Origin: Mesoaciditogaceae bacterium
GTDB lineage: Bacteria > Thermotogota > Thermotogae > Mesoaciditogales > Mesoaciditogaceae
Length of the DNA: 5,558 nucleotides
Assembly (NCBI GenBank): GCA_015486145.1
Contig: WFSH01000136.1
Location: 1 to 5,558 of the forward strand
Direction: 5' to 3'
Of this stretch, positions 1 to 5,408 are shown one piece after another. A program made the position numbers and the translations under genes. Position 1 is the stretch's first letter, and every line of letters starts with the position of its first letter. The notes under the pieces were generated by a model, which worked only from the letters and a program-made list of their open reading frames with translations, was not told where the DNA came from and ran no database searches.

Positions 1-59
1 GCGAAAAACAAAGTAGCTATGAACGTCAACAGTAGAAACCCCAAAACGATCCTTTTCAT
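1..59 (-). CDS. N-terminus of a probable exported protein (partial, runs off left edge)
   Basis: The minus strand has ATG at 59-57 preceded by a perfect ribosome site, AAAGGAGG (75-68), with an 8-base spacer. The 19 complete codons in the window read MKRIVLGFLLLTFIATLFF, followed by the first two bases (GC) of an Ala codon. This is a basic n-region followed by an uninterrupted hydrophobic core, the pattern of a Sec signal peptide or an N-terminal membrane anchor. Nothing of the mature protein is in view, so function cannot be assigned. Solute-binding proteins of ABC importers commonly begin like this, and the gene points the same way as the opp operon, but tetR and the tRNA lie between. A binding-protein role is therefore only a guess. 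The start is well supported; the identity is unknown. Confidence 0.7.
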   Translation of the reverse strand, partial: MKRIVLGFLLLTFIATLFF

Positions 60-153
60 AAAACTTTCCTCCTTTCTCTCTTCAGTGCTGCGAATCAACG
101 TGTACACAATTAACAACACCGTAAAAACTTTCTCGCTTTAAAAGAAACACATT

Positions 154-170
154 AATATGATATCATATTG
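154..170 (+). promoter_or_regulatory. Extended -10 promoter element of the tRNA gene, a perfect 16-bp palindrome
   Basis: AATATGATATCATATT (154-169) is perfectly self-complementary. Read on the plus strand it contains TGATATCAT (158-166), an extended -10 (TGn followed by TATCAT at 161-166), with a weak TTAAAA (138-143) 17 bases upstream as a possible -35. The -10 ends six bases before the tRNA gene begins. The same 17 bases with a single change occur at the tetR promoter (501-517), where a good -35 supports the promoter reading. Because of the symmetry the minus strand carries the same extended -10, which could serve the gene starting at 59. The promoter role is inferred. Confidence 0.6.
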
Positions 171-172
171 GT

Positions 173-247
173 GGCCCTATCGGATAGTGGTAAGTCCGCC
201 TGGTTCTCAGCCAGGAGACTGGGGTTCGATTCCCCATAGGGCTGCCA
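173..247 (+). tRNA. tRNA-Glu (anticodon CTC)
   Basis: A full cloverleaf can be drawn. The acceptor stem is GGCCCTA (173-179) with TAGGGCT (237-243), discriminator G244 and an encoded CCA (245-247). The D arm has GGA/TCC pairing and GG in the loop. The anticodon arm is CCTGG (199-203), loop TTCTCAG (204-210), CCAGG (211-215). The variable loop is short, and the T arm is TGGGG/CCCCA around TTCGATT. The anticodon is CTC at 206-208, with U33 in front of it, so it reads GAG (glutamate). The first acceptor pair is G-U (173 with 243) rather than a Watson-Crick pair, a mild oddity. The gene is a single unit with its own terminator. Confidence 0.95.
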
Positions 248-271
248 AATGTTCACAGTTATATTACCCAA

Positions 272-297
272 CCCCGCATGAAGCGGGGCTTTTTGTT
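272..297 (+). terminator. Rho-independent terminator of the tRNA gene
   Basis: The stem CCCCGC (272-277) pairs with GCGGGG (283-288) around loop ATGAA, followed by CTTTTTGTT. It lies 24 bases after the CCA end of the tRNA and faces the same way, so it should end the tRNA transcript. Confidence 0.9.
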
Positions 298-484
298 GCT
301 TTGAATTTTTACGCCCTCATTATTGAGTGAGAAAAAATGGACTCTTCCAATTAAGGGAGCGAATCAGTTTTGACAAGACCTCAAAAAGATTACACTCACC
401 GCTTGTAAAGCGGTACTAAACTGTCAAAGAATGTGTTATTCGAAAAATACTACCCACATTATCTCGAAAAGAACCATATTTTTG
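298..484. other. Gene-free stretch with one structured segment
   Basis: No ORF with a plausible start and ribosome site is seen on either strand. The one structured part is 365-428. There, ACCGC-TTGTAAA-GCGGT (398-414) makes a 5-bp stem with a 7-base loop, and TTTGACA (369-375) is complementary to TGTCAAA (422-428), enclosing it. CAGTTT (365-370) can instead pair with AAACTG (418-423), so two outer pairings compete. No T-run follows, and no clear promoter precedes it. The AT-rich part just upstream of 485 may help the tetR promoter. Function unknown. Confidence 0.4.
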
Positions 485-513
485 TTGACCTAAATGAAAA
501 AATGTGATATCAT
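485..513 (+). promoter_or_regulatory. Promoter of the tetR-family gene
   Basis: TTGACC (485-490) and TATCAT (508-513) are separated by 17 bases, and a TG one base before the -10 (505-506) makes it an extended -10. Transcription should start near 520, inside the palindrome at 514-531, leaving a leader of about 66 bases before the start codon chosen here. This is the best promoter match in the window. Confidence 0.75.
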
Positions 514-531
514 ATTGACTGTACGGTCAAT
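514..531 (+). promoter_or_regulatory. Probable operator for the TetR-family repressor
   Basis: ATTGACTGTACGGTCAAT is an 18-bp palindrome with one imperfect pair (T520 against G525). It has the form TTGAC-n-GTAC-n-GTCAA typical of sites bound by TetR-family dimers. It begins one base after the -10 and covers the expected transcription start, so an occupied site would block initiation. With the repressor gene immediately downstream, autorepression is the natural reading. No second copy was noticed elsewhere in the window, including upstream of the opp genes. Confidence 0.7.
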
Positions 532-585
532 CAATCCCATTTGAAAAAACTATTTCAGATACCTCAAAGAGGGGAGCATCTTAAA

Positions 586-1128
586 TTGGGGAACAGAACG
601 AAAGAAGCCATACTTAAAGCGGCGCGTGAAGCTTTTGCTTCGCATTCTTATGCTGAGGTATCTATGGAAGATATTGCGTCCATTGCCAAAGTCAAAAAAT
701 CGTTGATTTACTATTACTTTCCAAGTAAAGAAGAGCTTTTTAAAGAAGCGTGGGACGAGGCTTTTCACAAACTCGAAGATAAGGTTTTTGGAGTTTCTGA
801 AGAAGACGGAAAGTACGTAAAGAAAGTGAAACAATTTTTGAGATCGTACATAGATTTTCTGAGAAATGAGCGTCAATCCTTGAGGCTTATCGAGAGAGAA
901 AAAACTCGTCTTTATTCTGAAAAAAGCCAGAATTGGCGTTATATGAAGGACAAATACGAAGTTTTTGTTCAAAAAGTGGCTGGAGTTATTTCTTCGGAAA
1001 CGGGTAGACCAGCTTCGGAGTATGCAAGAGCGGTAACCGATATTGTGGGATCATCTGCGCTTTTGCCTGAAGGACAGATGTCTCCAGACACGATTGAACT
1101 CATAATAATAAGAGGTATCCAACACTGA
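586..1128 (+). CDS. TetR/AcrR-family transcriptional regulator
   Basis: This 180-residue protein has the usual length and layout of a TetR-family repressor. The N-terminal DNA-binding domain covers about residues 3-51: TKEAILKAAREAF is helix 1, and VSMEDIASIAKVKKSLIYYY followed by FPSKEEL (25-51) is the classic helix-turn-helix with its Y-x-Y-F-x-S-K-E-E-L end. The rest (about 52-180) is a helical ligand-binding and dimerisation domain too variable to predict an inducer. The start chosen is TTG at 586, preceded by GAGGGGAG (569-576) at good spacing. An in-frame TTG at 541 would give 195 residues but has no ribosome site and lies only about 20 bases after the predicted transcript start. The gene is probably autoregulated through the operator at 514-531. 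It faces the opp operon tail to tail and ends at a shared terminator, so control of the transporter is possible but not shown. Target genes and ligand are unknown. Confidence 0.9.
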   Translation: MGNRTKEAILKAAREAFASHSYAEVSMEDIASIAKVKKSLIYYYFPSKEELFKEAWDEAFHKLEDKVFGVSEEDGKYVKKVKQFLRSYIDFLRNERQSLRLIEREKTRLYSEKSQNWRYMKDKYEVFVQKVAGVISSETGRPASEYARAVTDIVGSSALLPEGQMSPDTIELIIIRGIQH

Positions 1129-1164
1129 CTATGGTTCCTTAAAATAGTTCCCCATGTTCGACAC

Positions 1165-1192
1165 GTAGGGGCACGGCATGTCGTGCCCGTAC
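1165..1192. repeat. 28-bp palindromic (REP-like) repeat element
   Basis: The segment runs GTAGGGGCACGGCATG then TCGTGCCCGTAC. It is symmetrical about the central CATG (1177-1180), with a single mismatch (G1168 against G1189) and one G-T pair. Elements of the general form GTAGGGGC...CATG...GCCCCTAC occur as dispersed intergenic palindromes in several bacterial genomes; this is from memory and was not searched. It lies between the tetR stop and the terminator, so the tetR transcript would carry a very stable hairpin at its 3' end. It is not followed by a T-run and so is not itself a terminator. Confidence 0.65.
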
Positions 1193-1215
1193 AGAATAAT
1201 AAGAAGTTTAAAAAT

Positions 1216-1247
1216 AGCCACCCCTTTTGAGGTGGCTTTTGTTTTTT
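1216..1247. terminator. Bidirectional terminator between tetR and the opp operon
   Basis: AGCCACC (1216-1222) pairs with GGTGGCT (1231-1237). On the plus strand it is followed by TTTTGTTTTTT, a strong tail ending the tetR transcript. On the minus strand the same stem is followed by ATTTTT (1215-1210), so it can also end the opp transcript, whose last stop codon is about 30 bases away at 1267. Confidence 0.85.
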
Positions 1248-1266
1248 CACGTTATTCTTTAATTGA

Positions 1267-2292
1267 TCAATTTTGCGCAGCCATGTCTTTCCAAAAGTGA
1301 CACGCAACGTAATGATCAGGTTGAACTTCGATCAAAGGAGGCTCCGTTTGAGAGCATATGGGTTTTGCCATCCAACATCTTGGATGGAATCGACATCCAG
1401 ATGGAGGATTGGCGGGACTTGGAACATCTCCTTGGAGGATGATGCGATCTTTACGTTTTATGGTTGGATCGGGTATTGGATTGGCAGAAAGTAACGCCTT
1501 TGTGTACGGATGAAGTGGATTTTTAAATAATTCATGTTTGTTCGCAATTTCCACAATTTTCCCAAGGTACATAACCACTATTCTGTCACTTATGTGTTTA
1601 ACAACGTTGAGGTCATGAGCGATGAAAAGATAAGTAAGGTTAAAATCTTTTTGAAGGTCGTCGAGCAAATTGAGAATTTGAGCTTGGATCGAAACATCCA
1701 ACGCCGATACGGCTTCGTCACAAACTATCAATTCGGGATTGAGTATGAGAGCACGGGCAATACCTATTCTTTGCCGCTGACCACCGCTAAATTCGTGGGG
1801 AAATCTATTTTTGTAAAGAGGTGAAAGCCCAACTCGATCCATATACTTCTCCACCAACTCGTAGCGCTCTTTACGTGAAGCTGTGTGAATAGATTTTAAA
1901 CCCTCGGCTATGATGTCTTTCACGCGCATTCTTGGATCAAGAGAACTGTACGGATCTTGAAATATCACCTGGAGTTTCGATCTGTATTTTTTCATCTTTC
2001 GCTTTGAAAGCTTAAAAAGATTCACACCGTTGTAGTACACACTTCCGGCTGTTGGCTCTATCAATCTCAAAATCGTTTGACCCGTCGTCGTCTTTCCGCA
2101 ACCGGATTCCCCAACAAGCCCAAGGGTTTCTCCTTTTCTTATAAAAAACGAAACGTCATCAACCGCTCTCACCCATCCAACAACACTTTTGAAAACACCG
2201 GCCTTTATTGGAAAATATTTTTTAAGATTTTTGACTTCCAGCAGAACATCCGTTTTCTTTTCCGCTTTCTTCTCCTCTTCAAGCTTTTCCAA
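1267..2292 (-). CDS. oppF: Opp/Dpp-type ABC transporter ATP-binding protein, OppF/DppF type
   Basis: This is the second ATPase of an oligopeptide/oligosaccharide importer, bound to the inner face of the OppBC pore, where it hydrolyses ATP together with OppD. With the TTG start at 2292 it has 341 residues. Visible motifs: Walker A GESGCGKT (61-68), Q-loop FQDP (Gln112), signature FSGGQ (168-172), Walker B LIVCDE (188-193, catalytic Glu193), D-loop SALD (196-199) and H-loop His226. The C-terminal oligopeptide-transporter domain includes HPYTKALL and four cysteines spaced CX5CX6CX17C (300, 306, 313, 331). In structures of Opp/Dpp relatives such cysteines hold an iron-sulfur cluster; here that is inferred. 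The 2292 start follows AGGAAGGTGG with 8 bases between and overlaps the end of oppD by 14 bases. A TTG at 2322 would add 10 residues behind a weaker GGAG and cannot be excluded. The residues before the ATPase fold are lysine- and glutamate-rich. Last gene of the operon. Substrate unknown. Confidence 0.95.
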   Translation of the reverse strand: MEKLEEEKKAEKKTDVLLEVKNLKKYFPIKAGVFKSVVGWVRAVDDVSFFIRKGETLGLVGESGCGKTTTGQTILRLIEPTAGSVYYNGVNLFKLSKRKMKKYRSKLQVIFQDPYSSLDPRMRVKDIIAEGLKSIHTASRKERYELVEKYMDRVGLSPLYKNRFPHEFSGGQRQRIGIARALILNPELIVCDEAVSALDVSIQAQILNLLDDLQKDFNLTYLFIAHDLNVVKHISDRIVVMYLGKIVEIANKHELFKNPLHPYTKALLSANPIPDPTIKRKDRIILQGDVPSPANPPSGCRFHPRCWMAKPICSQTEPPLIEVQPDHYVACHFWKDMAAQN

Positions 2293-3307
2293 CTTTGGCA
2301 CCACCTTCCTGCTGCTTAACAAGCTCTTTCAACTCCGAATATCTCCAGCATCTGCTCCAATGTCCAGGCTCAATTTCAACGAGCGGTGGATCCTCTTCCC
2401 GACATTTATCTATTGCATAAGGACATCTGTTGTTAAATCTGCACCCTTTCGGCATGTGAAACAAATCCGGAACGACACCTTTTATCGATTCAAGCCGATC
2501 CACCTCAACATCTGGACGTGGAATGGATCTCATCAGGCCAAGTGTGTAAGGATGGGAAGGATTTTTGAAAAGCGTCACAACATCCGTGTATTCCACTATT
2601 TCACCCGCGTACATAACCGCCACACGTTGGGCCATTTCAGCTATAACACCGAGATCGTGAGTGATCATTATGAGTGAAGAATTGTACTCCTTTAACAAGT
2701 TGCGCATGAGATCGAGAACTTGCGCTTGAATGGTAACATCGAGAGCCGTTGTGGGTTCGTCCGCTATGAGTAAGCTCGGATTGCACGACAGCGCCATCGC
2801 TATCATGACCCTCTGTCTGAGACCTCCACTCAACTCATGAGGATATTCATAAATTCGCTGCTCAGGCATCGGAATACCAACCTTTTTAAACATTTCAATC
2901 GCGTAATTGAAAGCTTCCTTTTTGCTCATTCCAAGATGAAGTTCCACCATTTCGGCAACTTGATCTCCAACGGTATAAACTGGATTTAGAGCTGTCATTG
3001 GTTCTTGAAAGATCATCGCTATCTCTTTTCCACGGATTTTTCGCATCTCATGCTCTGGGATCTTCAACAAATCTCTCCCTTTGTAGATGACTTCACCTTC
3101 TGGCACCTCTCCTATGCCTTTTGGCAAGAGTCTCATTATCGAAAGCGCGGTAACACTTTTCCCACAACCTGATTCTCCAACAAGGCCAAGAGTTTCTCCC
3201 TTATTCACCTCAAAATTGACACCGTGAAGCGCTTCCACGGTACCATCCTCCGTGTGAAATATGGTGTGAAGGTTCTTAACTTCTAACAAAACATTCGTAT
3301 CCGCCAT
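2279..3307 (-). CDS. oppD: Opp/Dpp-type ABC transporter ATP-binding protein, OppD/DppD type
   Basis: This is the first ATPase of the importer, 342 residues, of normal family length. Motifs in order: Walker A GESGCGKS (44-51), Q-loop FQEPMTALNP (Gln101), signature LSGGLRQR (159-166), Walker B LLIADE (179-184, catalytic Glu184), D-loop TALD (187-190) and H-loop His217. The wording EPMTALNP and ADEPTTALDVT is typical of OppD/DppD as opposed to OppF. The signature has Leu in place of the final Gln of LSGGQ, which is common in this subfamily and does not suggest inactivity. The C-terminal domain carries HPYTLGLM and cysteines at 289, 295, 302 and 320 (CX5CX6CX17C), the same spacing as in OppF, a likely metal or iron-sulfur site. 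The ATG at 3307 is preceded by GAGG (3322-3319), 20 bases after the oppC stop. It should pair with OppF as a heterodimer. Confidence 0.96.
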   Translation of the reverse strand: MADTNVLLEVKNLHTIFHTEDGTVEALHGVNFEVNKGETLGLVGESGCGKSVTALSIMRLLPKGIGEVPEGEVIYKGRDLLKIPEHEMRKIRGKEIAMIFQEPMTALNPVYTVGDQVAEMVELHLGMSKKEAFNYAIEMFKKVGIPMPEQRIYEYPHELSGGLRQRVMIAMALSCNPSLLIADEPTTALDVTIQAQVLDLMRNLLKEYNSSLIMITHDLGVIAEMAQRVAVMYAGEIVEYTDVVTLFKNPSHPYTLGLMRSIPRPDVEVDRLESIKGVVPDLFHMPKGCRFNNRCPYAIDKCREEDPPLVEIEPGHWSRCWRYSELKELVKQQEGGAKVGKA

Positions 3308-3327
3308 TCAAATCACATCCTCATTAA

Positions 3328-4260
3328 TTATATGAGCATTCTCGGGTCGAGTATATCTCTGAGAGCATCCCCTAACAAATTCCATCCCATGGCGTAAAGT
3401 ACTATAGCTATACTTGGAAACACGATCGTGTACCAATACGCAAATGGACTTCCTCCGGTTGAAGAAACTATCCAGTTTCTTGAAAAAGATACCAATTGAC
3501 CCCAACTCGCGTATCCAACTGGAGCTCCAAGTCCAAGGAATGAGAGTGCCGCGGCCGTCAGCGGTATGGTGGCCATATCCATAGAAGCTTGAATTATGAT
3601 GGGAAATATGGAATTTGGCAATATGTGACGACTCACAATTCTTATCCCAGGCGTTCCGAGAGCTCTGCCCGCCATAACGTATTGACTTTCCTTGACTTCT
3701 AACACACTCCCTCTTATCAACCTTGCATATATCATCCAATAGAACATCACCAACGCCCACATGACGTTGTTCAAGCCTGGACCAAGTATTGCCACCACAA
3801 CGATCACCGCAACGAGAAACGGGAAAGACAGAAATATATCGGTGATCCTCATGATAACTTCATCGACCCACCCTCCAAAATAAGCAGCTGTAGTTCCAGC
3901 GATCAATCCTATGATAAGGGCAAGCCCAATGACCACTATACCGATCTTGAAAGCAGTTCTTGTTCCCCAGATTATCCCGTAATATATGTCATATTGTCCT
4001 TGAGTTGTTCCAAATGGATCTTGCCAACTCGGTGGTTTTGGAATCGAGGACCATCCATTTTGGGGCATCTGATAAGGAGTGTCCGGATAAGGTGGAGGAG
4101 CAAGCAAAGGAGCAAAAATCGCAATTCCCACGTAAAAAAGGACTATCAGTAATCCTGCCAGCGAAGTGGGATTTCGTGCTATCTTTTTTACCATTTTGAC
4201 AAATCCTTCCATACTGAAAGAATATTTGAAGAGGTTCAAGAGGATCCTCAAGATCATCAT
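3328..4260 (-). CDS. oppC: Opp/Dpp-type ABC transporter permease, OppC/DppC type
   Basis: This is one of the two inner-membrane pore subunits. With the ATG at 4260 it has 310 residues. An N-terminal cytoplasmic segment leads into a first membrane helix (about 34-53) and an external loop rich in Pro, then the family motif DPFGTTQGQYDIYYGIIWGT (81-100). Further helices lie near 104-127, 142-158, 165-180, 218-245 and 277-297. The cytoplasmic EAA loop that docks onto the ATPases is YVMAGRALGTPGIRIVSRHI plus LPN (194-216), and the C-terminus GDALRDILDPRM is typical. The start was chosen because GGAG (4271-4268) sits 7 bases before ATG 4260 and oppB ends at 4265, leaving a 4-base gap. The in-frame GTG at 4281 has no ribosome site and would overlap oppB. 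Translation is probably coupled to oppB. The loop motif differs from the GTDxxGRD form common in enteric DppC. Confidence 0.95.
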   Translation of the reverse strand: MMILRILLNLFKYSFSMEGFVKMVKKIARNPTSLAGLLIVLFYVGIAIFAPLLAPPPYPDTPYQMPQNGWSSIPKPPSWQDPFGTTQGQYDIYYGIIWGTRTAFKIGIVVIGLALIIGLIAGTTAAYFGGWVDEVIMRITDIFLSFPFLVAVIVVVAILGPGLNNVMWALVMFYWMIYARLIRGSVLEVKESQYVMAGRALGTPGIRIVSRHILPNSIFPIIIQASMDMATIPLTAAALSFLGLGAPVGYASWGQLVSFSRNWIVSSTGGSPFAYWYTIVFPSIAIVLYAMGWNLLGDALRDILDPRMLI

Positions 4261-4264
4261 CACA

Positions 4265-5299
4265 TCACTCCACTCTAACACGCGGATCTATGATCGCGTA
4301 AGAAATATCCACGATGAGGTTTCCAACGATCGTTACAATTCCAAACAATAGAGCCACACCCAATACACCTGCGTAATCAAATTGTTCGGCAGCTTGTGCG
4401 GCAAAACTCCCAATACCTGGATAGTTGAATATCGTCTCGGTTATAACGACACCTCCAAGTAACCCTATGAACATCAGACCGGCAACGGTCGTGGCCGGAA
4501 TAAGTGCGTTACGCCTTGCATGCTTGTTAACCACCACCCTCTCACTTAATCCCTTGGCCCGAGCGGTACGAATGTAATCTTGGCCAAGTGACTCGAGCAT
4601 GGATGAACGCGTGATTCTCAGTAAACCGGCTATTGAAAGGAAAGAAAGGGTAAGTATGGGATCTATAAGATGTTTCAAATTGTCCAACAACAGCCACCAC
4701 TTTCCGTTGAGGATCGCATCTATTGAAGTTACACCCGTGTAACGATGAAAATCCTTGGAATTATAAAGAATCATCTGGGCCCATTGGTCAAGCCTTCCGG
4801 GAGGAAGCCAACCTAATATACCGTAGAATAAGAACAGAAGTAAAAGTCCAAGTACGAAAGCTGGCACCGAATATCCCAAAAGCGCCACCACCCTTAAAAT
4901 CTGATCTGTCGCTTTGTTGTGATGCGCCGCGGCAATCACTCCTAACCATATGCCAGCCGGGATAACGATTAATATGGTGTAAATCGCAAGGCTGATCGTT
5001 GCGGGAAACCTTTGTTCCAAAACTTTCGAAACCGGCTCATTCAAAGAAGTAGACCATCCAAGATTTCCGTGAACAAGACCATCCAACCATCTTCCATACC
5101 TAAATATGAAAGGCTTGTTTAGTCCGTACTTTTTGATAATAGCTTCTATATGACCCGCTTGAAGTTCCCTTGGACTCGTGACATAGGCACTTACCAATTG
5201 ATAAGGAGATAAAAAAGATGTGAAAAAGAATATTAAAAACGTGAGACCCAAAAGAGTAACTGGCAACAAGAGTAACCTCCTGATGATAAAACTTATCAT
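4265..5299 (-). CDS. oppB: Opp/Dpp-type ABC transporter permease, OppB/DppB type
   Basis: This is the partner pore subunit of OppC. With the ATG at 5299 it has 344 residues, starting MISFIIRRLLLLPVTLLGLT, the usual OppB beginning, with the first membrane helix at about 8-29. The stretch YGLNKP...GLVHGNLGWS (58-83) is the conserved external segment of the family. More helices follow near 101-121, 135-159, 213-228, 272-290 and 311-332. The EAA loop is DYIRTARAKGLSERVVVNKH plus ARRNALIP (241-268), and the protein ends DISYAIIDPRVRVE, as expected. The start is supported by AAGGTG (5311-5306) 6 bases upstream. The in-frame GTG at 5335 would add 12 residues inside the preceding small ORF and has no clear ribosome site. 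The start shares one base with the stop of that ORF (TGATG), suggesting coupled translation. No substrate-binding protein gene precedes it. Confidence 0.95.
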   Translation of the reverse strand: MISFIIRRLLLLPVTLLGLTFLIFFFTSFLSPYQLVSAYVTSPRELQAGHIEAIIKKYGLNKPFIFRYGRWLDGLVHGNLGWSTSLNEPVSKVLEQRFPATISLAIYTILIVIPAGIWLGVIAAAHHNKATDQILRVVALLGYSVPAFVLGLLLLFLFYGILGWLPPGRLDQWAQMILYNSKDFHRYTGVTSIDAILNGKWWLLLDNLKHLIDPILTLSFLSIAGLLRITRSSMLESLGQDYIRTARAKGLSERVVVNKHARRNALIPATTVAGLMFIGLLGGVVITETIFNYPGIGSFAAQAAEQFDYAGVLGVALLFGIVTIVGNLIVDISYAIIDPRVRVE

Positions 5300-5388
5300 C
5301 AAAGACACCTTCCCTTCTCGATAAAATCGGTACACTTCTCAAAGAAAAACTTATAACCTATTTTATCAAAAATTACACTTTTTTCCAT
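5299..5388 (-). CDS. Putative 29-residue small protein or leader peptide coupled to oppB
   Basis: An ATG at 5388 follows a perfect AAGGAGG (5399-5393) with a 4-base spacer, the strongest ribosome-site match in the operon. The frame stays open for 29 codons: it begins MEKSVIFDKIGYKFFF, then EKCTDFIEKGRCL, and stops at TGA 5301-5299. The stop overlaps the oppB ATG as TGATG. The peptide mixes aromatic and hydrophobic residues with Lys and Glu, has two cysteines, and shows no membrane helix or signal peptide. It could be a small protein of the operon, or a translated leader whose passage brings ribosomes to the oppB site. No regulatory hairpin or codon run typical of attenuation was seen. It is not recognised as any known family, and it may be chance; the ribosome site and overlap are the case for it. 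Confidence 0.5.
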   Translation of the reverse strand: MEKSVIFDKIGYKFFFEKCTDFIEKGRCL

Positions 5389-5408
5389 ATTTCCTCCTTC
5401 ACCAAAAA

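Noticed and set aside
100..107. GTGTACAC palindrome upstream of the gene at 59
   Set aside because: Eight bases are too few to call an operator and no second copy was seen.
541..585. TTG at 541 as the start of the TetR-family protein
   Set aside because: No ribosome site precedes it and it lies about 20 bases from the predicted transcript start; TTG 586 has GAGGGGAG at proper spacing and gives the usual TetR N-terminus.
550..972. Open frame of 140 codons on the minus strand
   Set aside because: It is antisense to the TetR-family gene, whose helix-turn-helix is unmistakable; the composition of the opposite frame looks like a shadow.
1534..1824. Open frame of 96 codons on the plus strand
   Set aside because: It is antisense to the OppF ATPase core, with no ribosome site or recognisable product; likewise other open frames inside 1267-5299 that are not the four opp genes.
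4261..4281. GTG 4281 as the oppC start
   Set aside because: It has no ribosome site and overlaps oppB; ATG 4260 has GGAG 7 bases upstream.
5300..5335. GTG 5335 as the oppB start
   Set aside because: It adds residues not typical of OppB and lies inside the small ORF; ATG 5299 has AAGGTG upstream and starts with the family's normal sequence.
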